In this document: positions 50,180-58,091 of the stretch, one piece after another
Layout of the letters: the number at the start of each line of letters is the position of its first letter
Position numbering within the stretch: the first letter of the stretch is position 1
Assembly (NCBI RefSeq): GCF_900116425.1
Contig: NZ_FPAS01000004.1
Coordinates: 124,001-188,000, forward strand
Origin: Lishizhenia tianjinensis
Lineage (GTDB): Bacteria; Bacteroidota; Bacteroidia; Flavobacteriales_D; Crocinitomicaceae
Length of the DNA: 64,000 nucleotides
Direction: 5' to 3'
The notes under the pieces: model-generated
Told to the model about the DNA's origin: nothing
What the model saw: only the letters and a program-made list of their open reading frames with translations
The model's database searches: none
Translations under genes and position numbers: made by a program

Positions 50180-50773
50180 ATGAAATCAGAAAACAAACTC
50201 GCAGGACTTGGGGTTTTGACCGCTATTTCGGCTTCATTGTGTTGTATAACACCTTTACTTGCAATGTTGGCAGGAACAAGTGGACTTGCTTCAACTTTTG
50301 CTTGGATTGAGCCTTTGAGACCCTATTTAATAGGACTTACAGTTTTTGTACTTGCTTTTGCTTGGTATCAAAAACTGAAGCCAAAGAAACAAACGGACTG
50401 CGCCTGTGATTCCAATGAAAAAGAACCCTTTATACAGACAAAAAAGTTCTTAGGGATAGTGACTGTATTTGCAGTACTCATGCTTGCCTTTCCAAACTAT
50501 TCCCACCTTTTCTATTCAAAGTCAGAAAGTACGACCATCGTCACCGAACAATCCCAAATTAAGACCACAGAATTTAAAATAGAAGGAATGACTTGTTCAG
50601 GTTGTGAGGAACACGTAAATCAGGAAGTAAATAAACTAAGGGGAATAATACATGCGACTGTATCCTACGAAAATGGAAATGCAAGCATTGAATTTGACCA
50701 AACCCAAACAAGCATAGAAGAAATTGAAAAAGCAATTGAAAAGACGGGGTATTCAGTAAGTCACAAAGAATAA
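50180..50773 (+). CDS. merTP: Mercuric-type transport protein MerTP (MerT fused to HMA domain)
   Basis: 197 residues from MKSENKLAG, chosen over a Met 16 residues earlier because it starts the family block. Membrane helices begin with LTAISASLCCITPLL, whose vicinal Cys pair binds metal in MerT, and a cytoplasmic DCACD Cys pair follows. The C terminus is a heavy-metal-associated domain with GMTCSGCEEHV. Such proteins import Hg(II), or possibly another thiophilic metal, and normally pass it to a reductase. No mercuric reductase or MerR/ArsR gene is seen nearby. The GDCCVxC gene follows after two bases. Confidence 0.85.
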   Translation: MKSENKLAGLGVLTAISASLCCITPLLAMLAGTSGLASTFAWIEPLRPYLIGLTVFVLAFAWYQKLKPKKQTDCACDSNEKEPFIQTKKFLGIVTVFAVLMLAFPNYSHLFYSKSESTTIVTEQSQIKTTEFKIEGMTCSGCEEHVNQEVNKLRGIIHATVSYENGNASIEFDQTQTSIEEIEKAIEKTGYSVSHKE

Positions 50774-50775
50774 AA

Positions 50776-50987
50776 ATGAAGGTTGAATTACATTCCATAC
50801 TTACCTGCCCACATTGCGGACATAAAAAGGAAGAAATTATGCCCATAGATGCTTGTCAATACTTTTATACCTGTGAAAACTGTAAGAAAAGAAAACAATA
50901 CAACCCAAACAAGGCGACTGTTGCGTTTATTGCAGTTATGGAACCGTGAAATGCCCCCCAATACAACATTCTTCAAACTGTTGTTAA
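50776..50987 (+). pseudogene. Frameshifted GDCCVxC-domain gene
   Basis: The ATG at 50776 opens MKVELHSILTCPHCGHKK and CQYFYTCENCKK, the normal start of the small Cys-rich GDCCVxC proteins found beside merTP. In that frame the conserved end is lost and a stop comes at 50947. One frame away (-1), after the A-rich stretch near 50880-50895, the proper end PKQGDCCVYCSYGTVKCPP is encoded, to a TAA at 50985-50987. A single-base change in the A-rich stretch explains this. A sequencing error is possible; a classic slippery heptamer is not seen. Confidence 0.75.
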
Positions 50988-51054
50988 AAGGGCTTTCGCA
51001 AATAAAACATTTTTATTCAGCTTTTTATTAAGTAGGACAGGAAACCAAAATTGA

Positions 51055-51672
51055 ATGAAGTTCGCAAGAAAAATAGAAACGAAATTTCAACCTCTGTTAA
51101 AACGTTACGGATTAGATCAACAGGAAGAATTATCCAATGCTATTGCCTTTAGTAATGGAAAAGTAACTATGTGTTTTCTGAATGAAAAGGATGACATTTT
51201 GAATATTACTATCGGTAACGGCTGGTCCATTCCACTTTGGTTAATCTCTAAATTATTCAAGTTAGACATTGAGAATTTCGACAGCTTTAATATTGAACAA
51301 CTGGAGGTTTCAAGTTTTAGAAATGATTTGATTAATGAGTTTAATAATAAACTTAAAGATATACTGGAAGGCGATCTTTCTTGGTATTCTAGAGCAATAA
51401 AATTATGGAGAGAATTAGGTTTGAAGTCAAACATAAAAATTGAATTTATTGACGAGAAAGGAAACATTCTTAATGAGCCAGATAAATATATGCGAGGAGG
51501 AAAGGAGACCTTGGAAATTATAAAAGAAAGTACATATGAAAGATTAGGTCAGGACATTTGTAATAAGCAAGGAATAATACACATAGAAATTGACACAACT
51601 GGAACCAATTTTTCCGTGGTTAATAATGTAACCTTTGAAAATATGAGCATCGGTAAAAGCTATAAAATATAG
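51055..51672 (+). CDS. Hypothetical cytoplasmic protein
   Basis: 205 residues, no signal peptide and no membrane segment. It contains a NITIGNGWSIPLWLISKLF block and several charged helices; no family is recognised. The last codons form a palindrome (AGCTATA, AAA, TATAGCT), which may help termination. It precedes the first, diverged fragment of the repeat unit that is common further to the right, so it may be an old cassette gene. Confidence 0.6.
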   Translation: MKFARKIETKFQPLLKRYGLDQQEELSNAIAFSNGKVTMCFLNEKDDILNITIGNGWSIPLWLISKLFKLDIENFDSFNIEQLEVSSFRNDLINEFNNKLKDILEGDLSWYSRAIKLWRELGLKSNIKIEFIDEKGNILNEPDKYMRGGKETLEIIKESTYERLGQDICNKQGIIHIEIDTTGTNFSVVNNVTFENMSIGKSYKI

Positions 51673-51717
51673 CTGCCCTTGGTACTAGCATCGTTGTTTA
51701 GACTGGCACTCAAAAAT

Positions 51718-51862
51718 CATCGACCCGTTCCATCACTGATGACCTTAAATTAATTGAGGAATTTGGACAAAGTTTTCGGCTTTTTGTGGCTCAGCATTAA
51801 TGAGGATTATCAACCATTTTTATGTTCTTATTAATTTTCTTTAGACAAATGTTTCTATCTTT
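51718..51862 (+). repeat. Diverged internal fragment of the gene-less repeat unit R
   Basis: About 145 bases resemble the middle of R units: CATCACTGATGACC, then TTAAATTAATTGAGGAATTT and GGACAAAGTTTTCGGC, and later TTAGACAAA. The left and right ends of the unit (GTTAACC and TTGTTAG) are missing. This is an old, decayed or partial copy 4.5 kb left of the first intact one. Confidence 0.75.
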
Positions 51863-51931
51863 CTGGGAGTATCATCGCTTTCAAAGCTTGATAATTGTAA
51901 TGAACATTGACCAGAAATATAAGAATCACCC

Positions 51932-52642
51932 ATGAAGCAGTTACTCACAATACTATTAATTTCCCCCCTACTTAGTCTAGCTCAATTAACTGATACCACA
52001 TGTATTCAATCAAGATGGATTGCATTAAAAAAAACTGAACCAAACAAAAATATTTTCATGCTTGACTCCTCCTATGATTGCAGTTTGGATTTGGTTTATA
52101 CGATTAAAACTTTAGTAGACAGTAATCAATTAAATATCTATCAGCAATACTATAATCCTCATGGCAATAAACGTTGGTACTATATAGATTATCAAAAGGA
52201 AAAAGAAGAACTTTTGAAGGATAGCATGTCTTTATCTAAACAACCTTATTTTGAAATTGTAGTAGAAGCTGATGTTCCCTTGGTTAACATTTATGGCTAT
52301 GACAGTACAATTTTAGAAGACGGAAGACAGGTTTTTGTTTACCCTTCGCCATTTGTTTACGTTTATCCTGCCCGTAAATGTGATGAAATTAGAATAAAAG
52401 AAACTAGGGTATTTAATGATTCAACTCAAACCTTTGAATTTGTGCCCGTTGGGTTAAGTTTTTACTTCAAAGGAGGTAAATATAGTAGAGGTTATGAAAA
52501 ATTTTGGATAGACTTAAATGAATTTTTCGCAGTACTCGAAGACAAAGAGAAATATCCCTGGTATCAAAGTATAATAAACAAAGAATATCAAGGTTTTCAG
52601 TACATGCAAGTATCTTGTTACGACTATGAGATTAAATATTAA
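51932..52642 (+). CDS. Secreted protein, distant GldN-like candidate
   Basis: 236 residues with a signal peptide (MKQLLTILLISPLLSLAQ). Blocks such as TLVDSNQLNIYQQYY, DEIRIKETRVFNDSTQTFEFVPVGLSF and the closing KFWIDLNEFFAVL are arranged like those in GldN/PorN, a periplasmic T9SS component, but identity is low and the family is not certain. It stands alone and lacks the gldKLMN context of true GldN. Treat as a secreted protein of unknown role with a possible GldN-like fold. Confidence 0.5.
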   Translation: MKQLLTILLISPLLSLAQLTDTTCIQSRWIALKKTEPNKNIFMLDSSYDCSLDLVYTIKTLVDSNQLNIYQQYYNPHGNKRWYYIDYQKEKEELLKDSMSLSKQPYFEIVVEADVPLVNIYGYDSTILEDGRQVFVYPSPFVYVYPARKCDEIRIKETRVFNDSTQTFEFVPVGLSFYFKGGKYSRGYEKFWIDLNEFFAVLEDKEKYPWYQSIINKEYQGFQYMQVSCYDYEIKY

Positions 52643-52705
52643 TGGACTCCACGATAAACTAACTTGGATTATAAAAACTAAACCTCCAGAAACAGATCAT
52701 ACACT

Positions 52706-53149
52706 ATGAATAGCTCTATTGAATTTACATTTCACGAAATTAATGCTCTCAACAAATTGTTGGGACAAATTAAATCTGAAGCTCATTTGATTGCAGACGA
52801 TATTAACTTTTTCGCAATGAGTCCCTTTATCATTTCGGTGTTTGAAAAAATACATAAAGAATATAAAAATCAAATACGAACTAAATATAAAAACAAGAAA
52901 TTCAAAGCAACAGGTCCAGAGATAGATCTCAGTCTCCTCAATGATTTTCAACTTACCGACCAACGTTATGTTGGAGAAAGGATTCAAAGGATTTCGGAGC
53001 TAAGTCAACCTGGTAAAGATTATATTAAAGGTTTAGATAAAGAAAAACGCGAAGAATACTGCGACTCGATATTTGCACCCTTTAAACCTACTGAAAAACA
53101 GCGACAAGAAATTTTGGCTGTATTAGCGTCTATTTCTAATACGAAATAA
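52706..53149 (+). CDS. Hypothetical cytoplasmic protein
   Basis: 147 residues, helical and highly charged, with no signal peptide or membrane segment (MNSSIEFTFHEINALNKLLGQIK at the start falls into amphipathic helices). It ends with QRQEILAVLASISNTK. No family is recognised. It is preceded by a 63-base gap and followed by an 80-base gap in which TTATAACCACC, a block of the R-unit 3' end, recurs. Confidence 0.55.
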   Translation: MNSSIEFTFHEINALNKLLGQIKSEAHLIADDINFFAMSPFIISVFEKIHKEYKNQIRTKYKNKKFKATGPEIDLSLLNDFQLTDQRYVGERIQRISELSQPGKDYIKGLDKEKREEYCDSIFAPFKPTEKQRQEILAVLASISNTK

Positions 53150-53229
53150 AAATACAACAACACACTACGGTCCTTTTTAAAAAAATTATAACCACCTGTT
53201 ACCATTTGTGTATTTAGAATTATACACAT

Positions 53230-54126
53230 ATGAATAGACTAATTCACTTAACACTACTTTCACTTTTTCTGATAGGCTGTAGAAGCTATATTAAAATTGG
53301 TTCCGTTAAGAATAACGTGTGTAAATCACTAGAAAAGAAAACGGTGCTCTTTGCTGTTTTCGTAGATTCTGATAGAACTCATCCTTGGTCAGCATACGAC
53401 ATTAACTCAACCCTTGATTCTATTCAAGTTTCTATAGATTGGCTCGAAAAACAAGCTGTGGCAAATGGAATCTCCTTAGACATCATACTCGAACACGGTA
53501 TCAATGCTTCTAAAGACAGTGTCATTCCCTTTAAAGAAAAGTTCAAATACGAATCGCTTTCTGGTACATTGTTTAAATACAAAGACCTAACCAAGGGAAT
53601 AGATTTGGTGGATGCATGGTCGGATAATGTTTCTAAAGATGTGGCGCGATCGTTGCCAAAGGATACATCCGAGTTGGTTTTAACAAAAAACAAGTTGAAT
53701 AACCGCGAGCGACTTATTGCCAAATTGCGCAATCAATACAAGACAGATAACATAGCCTTGATGTTTTTCATCAATAACTACTTTGAAAATGAAATCAGTG
53801 TTGCCTTTCACACCTCAAGTGGAACGGAAATCGAATACGCCATAGTTAGTAAGAAGCAACCTACGGTTATCGTACACGAGTTTCTTCACCTATTCGGAGC
53901 TTGCGATCTTTACTTATCTCCTTTTGACCATGGTGTTTTTCCACGTCTGAAAAAAAGAAGAGTAATGAAACGATATCCTAATGAAATCATGGCGTTTACG
54001 CATAAAAATCTTGACTCTTTAAATCTATCGCCATTAACCAAATACCTCATCGGTTGGGAAAACCAACTAGACAAAAAAGAAGGACGCTTTCTTGTCAATA
54101 GGAGGAGGAAAGTCCTCGAATACTAA
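53230..54126 (+). CDS. Lipoprotein metalloprotease-like protein
   Basis: 298 residues with a lipobox (LLSLFLIGC). A zinc-protease motif HEFLHLFG (HExxH) occurs at about residue 217, and a Met-turn-like MAFTHKNLD follows some 40 residues later, as in metzincin-like or related peptidases. The N-terminal part has no recognised domain. The third zinc ligand is not clear, so activity is inferred. Two genes further on a TIMP/NTR-like protein is encoded. Confidence 0.65.
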   Translation: MNRLIHLTLLSLFLIGCRSYIKIGSVKNNVCKSLEKKTVLFAVFVDSDRTHPWSAYDINSTLDSIQVSIDWLEKQAVANGISLDIILEHGINASKDSVIPFKEKFKYESLSGTLFKYKDLTKGIDLVDAWSDNVSKDVARSLPKDTSELVLTKNKLNNRERLIAKLRNQYKTDNIALMFFINNYFENEISVAFHTSSGTEIEYAIVSKKQPTVIVHEFLHLFGACDLYLSPFDHGVFPRLKKRRVMKRYPNEIMAFTHKNLDSLNLSPLTKYLIGWENQLDKKEGRFLVNRRRKVLEY

Positions 54127-54268
54127 TATTAAAGTTTTTACCCTCCGCGTTAAGCGAGAGCTTTGGAGAAAAATTTCTACCTTGTTAAGCGTTTCCATCT
54201 ATATCAATTCGATTAGACGACTGTTGTTATTTGTGGATTTTCATTAAAGTGGATTAGAAAATACAGGC

Positions 54269-54697
54269 ATGAATAAATTATTGGTTTTCACATCATTTAT
54301 AGTCATCTCCATTTACGGATATTGTGACACACTCGACTATTACAATATTTTCTTATATGACTCGCTTATTGGACAATTCAATTCCTTTTCCGAAAACCCA
54401 ACAATTGAATTGAAATCCTCTGAATTAAAAGATACCGATGTAATAACCGTTAGATATGGATCTGATTTTCATTGTATTGATTGCACATATGTTTTAAGTG
54501 TTCTAATTGAGGTAAAAGAAAAAACTCCAGAAGCTGTGACCTCTGATCATTACGGAAAACTATCAATTCCTTTAAAAGACTTGACTTACTTTCTAAATAA
54601 GTATGATATAGACAAATATTACTTCAACTATTCTGTTAGGTCCAAAAATAAAACCGAAGAAAATAAAGTTTACCTATTTGAGTTGAAATTTATTTGA
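54269..54697 (+). CDS. Secreted hypothetical protein
   Basis: 142 residues with a signal peptide (MNKLLVFTSFIVISIYGYC). It has a Cys pair (FHCIDCTYVLS) near residue 70 and a strand-rich C terminus. No family is recognised. The 142 bases upstream hold two GTTAAGCG blocks 51 bases apart, of unknown meaning. Confidence 0.55.
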   Translation: MNKLLVFTSFIVISIYGYCDTLDYYNIFLYDSLIGQFNSFSENPTIELKSSELKDTDVITVRYGSDFHCIDCTYVLSVLIEVKEKTPEAVTSDHYGKLSIPLKDLTYFLNKYDIDKYYFNYSVRSKNKTEENKVYLFELKFI

Positions 54698-54771
54698 AAT
54701 AATTGACCTCATGCTAACACAAAACTATTACACGTCATTTAAGACAAACCATTCTGGTTAATAAAAGAAGA

Positions 54772-55266
54772 ATGAAATACATCATAATTATTTTCTTATT
54801 CCTCTACAATTTGAATGCTGCGATTGCATGTGACTGCAAGGGCTTAACGGTTGAAGAAAGTTTCAATTCGAGTTCCCAAGTTGTACTAGGAGAAATAATC
54901 AAAGTAGAACATAAAATCTATATTATTGATAAAGAGAGTAAAGACAGTATACAACAGCGCTACGAACGACTTGTAAGAAACGACACCATTCATTATGTTG
55001 AGTATACTGTTCAAGTTTTCAAAAACTACAAAGATTCGCTTAAAACATCAAAACTAATTCTGAGAGCCAATGCAGATCGTTCCAATTGCGATTTAAAGTT
55101 GGAGCTTGGAGTTACCTATATGATTTACGGTTACGATAATTGGTGGGGAAATCTGTATTACCCAAAAGACAAGTATTTTATTCTTTCTTCAATTTGTACG
55201 AGAACCACTAAGCATTGGAAAAAAGAACTAGAAGAGTTAGAAGCGTATTTAAGAGAAAATAATTAA
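54772..55266 (+). CDS. Secreted TIMP/NTR-domain-like protein
   Basis: 164 residues with a signal peptide that ends just before CDCKGLTVEES. The pattern Cys-x-Cys at the mature N terminus, a VVLGEIIKVE strand, ANADRSNCDLKLELGVTYMIYGY and a late SSICTRTT matches the OB-fold NTR domain of TIMP-like bacterial proteins. In animal TIMPs the N-terminal Cys chelates the protease zinc; whether bacterial forms inhibit proteases is not established. A metalloprotease-like gene lies two genes upstream. Confidence 0.7.
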   Translation: MKYIIIIFLFLYNLNAAIACDCKGLTVEESFNSSSQVVLGEIIKVEHKIYIIDKESKDSIQQRYERLVRNDTIHYVEYTVQVFKNYKDSLKTSKLILRANADRSNCDLKLELGVTYMIYGYDNWWGNLYYPKDKYFILSSICTRTTKHWKKELEELEAYLRENN

Positions 55267-55288
55267 CCCCAAACTGAAATTGAACACA

Positions 55289-55666
55289 ATGAGAACATAT
55301 CATCCAAGACTCTCCGAGGCTAAGACGTGGGATTATATTGAAAAGCGATATATTGCAAATTGGCAAGATGTACACGAAAGGTTGGTTGAATTGATTCGAC
55401 ACATTAAGAGTTCTGACTATAAAGACAGACTCTATGGATCCACATCAATGGACAAACTTGTTATAAGCATTTATAACCCTATTGACTATGACAAAGAAGT
55501 CTTACACATCACATTTGACACGTGGACCAGGAAATGGAATTTCAAATATTTCGCGATGCCTTTTCAGAAGCCTCAATTTGTAAGAACCTATGACGAAGAA
55601 CAAGGGATAGAAAAATTTGACAACTTCATCAAGATGCTTAAGTGGCAGAAAATAACTAGCTTATAA
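55289..55666 (+). CDS. Hypothetical cytoplasmic protein ending in an attC-like site
   Basis: 125 residues from the ATG at 55289; a TTG three codons earlier is possible. The sequence has DKLVISIYNPIDYDKEVLHITFDTW, a strand pattern without a recognised family. The last codons (KITSL) already lie inside the conserved 3' segment of R units (AAAATAACTAGCTT), so the gene runs into the recombination-site-like sequence, as is often seen in integron cassettes. Confidence 0.6.
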   Translation: MRTYHPRLSEAKTWDYIEKRYIANWQDVHERLVELIRHIKSSDYKDRLYGSTSMDKLVISIYNPIDYDKEVLHITFDTWTRKWNFKYFAMPFQKPQFVRTYDEEQGIEKFDNFIKMLKWQKITSL

Positions 55667-55756
55667 CCACTAAGACTTATAACCACCACTATTCTCAAGA
55701 GTAAAGGCGGTTTTAAATAATTAATATTTAAAAAGGTGTATTTATACACTTGTTAG
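55646..55756 (+). repeat. attC-like site identical in type to the R-unit 3' end
   Basis: About 110 bases nearly match the last 110 bases of all three R units. They run from AATAACTAGCTT through AACCACC-loop-GGCGGTT (hairpin with inner arms ATTCTC and GAGT) to GTGTATTTATACAC and the core TTGTTAG at 55750-55756. This is the left-most well-kept border of the cassette array. Confidence 0.7.
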
Positions 55757-55803
55757 TAACAACTAAAGCCCAGAGTCTCCCAACTACAATATTGAACTTA
55801 ATC

Positions 55804-56103
55804 ATGCTTAGAGTAATACTCCGACAACTATTAATCTTCACCCTATATCTTTCCGCCTGTTCCTACTTTTTGTTTAATCATAGTGGTGGTGCTGACATCG
55901 CTTTCATTCTATTCTTGGATCTATCCTTAGCAATTCACTTTATCGTCAACATTGGTTTAGTATTAAAGGATAGGAACAGTAAAACAAAGAGAAGGTGGAC
56001 TTATTGGGATATCCTGGTACTAATCGGAATTGTAGGATTGTTTTTCCTGTTCGCAGATTCCTATCTTGATTTTATGTGGTGGTTTACTTCTAAATTCCAA
56101 TAA
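55804..56103 (+). CDS. Cassette gene: small membrane protein
   Basis: 99 residues from the ATG at 55804. Three hydrophobic segments are visible (LRQLLIFTLYLSACSYFLF, IAFILFLDLSLAIHFIVNIGLVL and DILVLIGIVGLFFLFA). No family is recognised. The gene is the only one in its cassette, which is bounded by TTGTTAGTAAC at 55750 and the exact inverse GTTACTAACAA at 56123. Confidence 0.6.
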   Translation: MLRVILRQLLIFTLYLSACSYFLFNHSGGADIAFILFLDLSLAIHFIVNIGLVLKDRNSKTKRRWTYWDILVLIGIVGLFFLFADSYLDFMWWFTSKFQ

Positions 56104-56122
56104 AACAGAATTAGTTAGGACT

Positions 56123-56253
56123 GTTACTAACAACGGCTAAGCGCCTTGCCCGAATGCGCGTTTTAAAACAAAACATGGGTTGAAAGAAAATCTTAGTTTT
56201 AAAAGAAAAACAAAGTTGAAACTGGGCACATCACCTAGCCGAGACCGTTAACC
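56123..56253 (+). repeat. attC-like site of the small-membrane-protein cassette
   Basis: It begins with GTTACTAACAA, the exact inverse of the cassette start, and ends at the core GTTAACC (56247-56253). Inner arms CGGCTA (56134-56139) and TAGCCG (56236-56241) pair. The middle is a variable spacer of about 95 bases. Architecture R''-L''-spacer-L'-R' is that of integron attC sites. Confidence 0.75.
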
Positions 56254-56823
56254 AACCAATTAACCACCACTTTCCATGACTAAAAACAAACCCTCAAAAA
56301 CAACAAAACCCTCTCAAAATAATAGATACTAAAAAAGCCAGCTAAAAAGCTGGCTTTGTACCCGAAACGCAACATTTATCGAACTTTTCCATCACTGATG
56401 ACCTTAAATTAATTGAAGAATTTGGACAAAATTTTCGGCTTTTTGTTGCTTAGGGAAGGTTAGGAAATTCAACCTTTTTTTTGTTTTGATGAATTTTATT
56501 TAGACAAAAATTTCTATTCATTTTTTTGTATCCAATTCTCTATTATGAGGAATAAAATAAACAAACTTGGATTCTATTTAGTGACGTTTATTCCCCAATT
56601 TTGGTGGTATAAACACATTACATATATACTACCATATACCGAGATAAAGCATACTTTTTAAGGCATAAACTCACTCCTATAACAAAGAGAAACCAACTTT
56701 GCACCTAAAGAATTTCAAAAAAATAACTAGCTTTAAACCACTAAGACTTACAACCACCACTATTCTCAAGAGTAAAGGCGGTTTTAAATAATTAATATTA
56801 AAAAAGGTGTATTTATACACTTG
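56248..56823 (+). mobile_element. Gene-less repeat unit R1 (cassette-like, 576 bp)
   Basis: It begins at the core GTTAACC and ends at TTGTTAG, the same borders as R2 and R3. It contains an intrinsic terminator of its own kind (AAGCCAGC at 56335-56342 with GCTGGCTT at 56349-56356), the CATCACTGATGACC block, an AT-rich middle with TACATATATACTACCATATA, and the conserved attC-like 3' end. No convincing gene is present; an open frame of 38 codons from an ATG near 56545 is not conserved in R2. Transcription of the preceding cassette should end here; a promoter for the next one is possible but not identified. Confidence 0.8.
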
Positions 56824-56838
56824 TTAGTGGCAATTAGA

Positions 56839-57957
56839 ATGAAGACAATAACAATCATATTAATATTAGTTCCATTCCTGTCGTTTTCGCAGACAAAAGA
56901 AGGATATATTGACGAAAATGGATGGAAACAAGGAATGCACAAGGGTTATTCAGGAAGTTGGTTGTTTGAACGAACATATGTGAATGATACATTGACAGGT
57001 CCGTTTAGAAAGTATACAAAAGATGGGACAACATGGGAGACTGGATTTTTCAAGAACAAGGAATATGACAGCTTGTGGATTGAATATTATTCTGATGGTT
57101 CAGTTGAAACAATAAAGAATTATAATCAAGGTATTAAGCAAGGAGAATTTAAAGAGTTTTATAAAAGTGGAAAGCTAAAATATGAAGCTGTTTTTAATTC
57201 TGACACTTTAGTCGGAGAAGCAAAAAATTACTTTGAGAGTGGAGCAATTAGAGCTAAGGGGAACAGAAGAAATGGAGAATGGATTACATATCATGCAAAT
57301 GGGGAAATCGCAAGTATTGAAAAATTCAAAGATGGTAAATTAAACGGAGACTTGTTTAAGTATAATGAGAAGGGAGAACAAATTTTGCCTGTCTTCATCA
57401 AACAAACCTTTCCAGACACAAATGTGGTTAATAGTTCAAATTTAAATATTTACGTAATGTTTGACCAGCCTAAAAGAGAGCAAAGAGTTCTAAGGTTTGG
57501 AGAACATTTATTTCGTGGAGCGACTGTTTGTTTAAATGGAAGTAACATAGTTCTCAAATATGGTAATGAATATGTTGTTTTAAAAGAAAATGGTGTTGAG
57601 TTGAAGACTTCATCCACTTTGACTTGTAGTACCGAATTAACTACTACAAAATTTGGAATTAATAGAGAAGTAAAAGAATTACCAATTGGCGAATGGGATA
57701 TTAAATACATTGAAAAAGATGTTGACCACAAAACAAGTTTAGGGAAATTAGTTATCCACATAAAACAACTTAAATGTGATGACACAGGGACAAATCCAGT
57801 AACTCTTAAACGACAGGAAGGGAACTTGGAAATCTTGAATATTGATAATTTGCAATTTTTTGAATATGACATAAATAATGACGGACAGAACGAACTGTAC
57901 ATTCTTTCATATGCAAGCTGTCAAGGTTATTTGAAAATATATAAAATAGAAGAATAA
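56839..57957 (+). CDS. Cassette gene: secreted MORN/YwqK-repeat protein
   Basis: 372 residues from the ATG at 56839, with a signal peptide (MKTITIILILVPFLSFSQ). MORN-variant repeats include LTGPFRKYTKDG, YDSLWIEYYSDGS, KQGEFKEFYKSGK and LNGDLFKYNEKGE. The C-terminal half is different, ending in YDINNDGQNELYILSYASCQG, a calcium-loop-like FG-GAP motif. It is the second YwqK-like protein in the window, with little similarity to the first beyond the repeat. It is the sole gene of its cassette. Confidence 0.75.
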   Translation: MKTITIILILVPFLSFSQTKEGYIDENGWKQGMHKGYSGSWLFERTYVNDTLTGPFRKYTKDGTTWETGFFKNKEYDSLWIEYYSDGSVETIKNYNQGIKQGEFKEFYKSGKLKYEAVFNSDTLVGEAKNYFESGAIRAKGNRRNGEWITYHANGEIASIEKFKDGKLNGDLFKYNEKGEQILPVFIKQTFPDTNVVNSSNLNIYVMFDQPKREQRVLRFGEHLFRGATVCLNGSNIVLKYGNEYVVLKENGVELKTSSTLTCSTELTTTKFGINREVKELPIGEWDIKYIEKDVDHKTSLGKLVIHIKQLKCDDTGTNPVTLKRQEGNLEILNIDNLQFFEYDINNDGQNELYILSYASCQGYLKIYKIEE

Positions 57958-57959
57958 AA

Positions 57960-58091
57960 GCCACTAACAATGTATAAAAATAATAGCCGAGATAGTAGTA
58001 AATTCAAGGGTTGTAGCCCGCTTCAACTTTCTTGTAACTTGACAGGGAAGTGCCACGCAATCGGCTACTATTCTTATACTCACCGTTAACC
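57960..58091 (+). repeat. attC-like site of the MORN cassette
   Basis: GCCACTAACAA at 57960-57970 is the exact inverse of the cassette start TTGTTAGTGGC (56821-56831). Inner arms 57972-57990 (containing TAGCCGA) and 58061-58079 (containing TCGGCTA) pair at 17 of 19 positions, with two mismatches, and GTATAA/TTATAC at their ends. The core GTTAACC at 58085-58091 closes the site and opens R2. Confidence 0.85.

Noticed and set aside
49990-50196. 68-codon minus-strand frame before merTP
   Set aside because: No family likeness, no signal peptide and overlap with the merTP start; kept only as spacer.
50870-50900. Programmed -1 frameshift in the GDCCVxC gene
   Set aside because: There is no X-XXY-YYZ heptamer and no strong downstream structure, and homologues known to me are single-frame genes.
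54127-54268. Two GTTAAGCG blocks as cassette core sites
   Set aside because: No inverse copy (CGCTTAAC) occurs after a neighbouring gene, so the defining pattern of the array is missing here.
54708-54760. ATGCTAAC to GGTTAATA as an attC-like site between two small genes
   Set aside because: Neither end matches the inverse of a neighbouring gene's start, and no inner stem is evident; at best a decayed site.
56540-56660. 38-codon open frame in R1 (ATG near 56545) with a similar frame in R3
   Set aside because: R2 has an early stop in the same frame, and most differences between R1 and R3 change the amino acid, so there is no sign of coding selection.
56247-56827. R units as insertion sequences or MITEs
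   Set aside because: No terminal inverted repeats or target duplications are seen; the borders are instead the GTT core sites shared with the cassettes.
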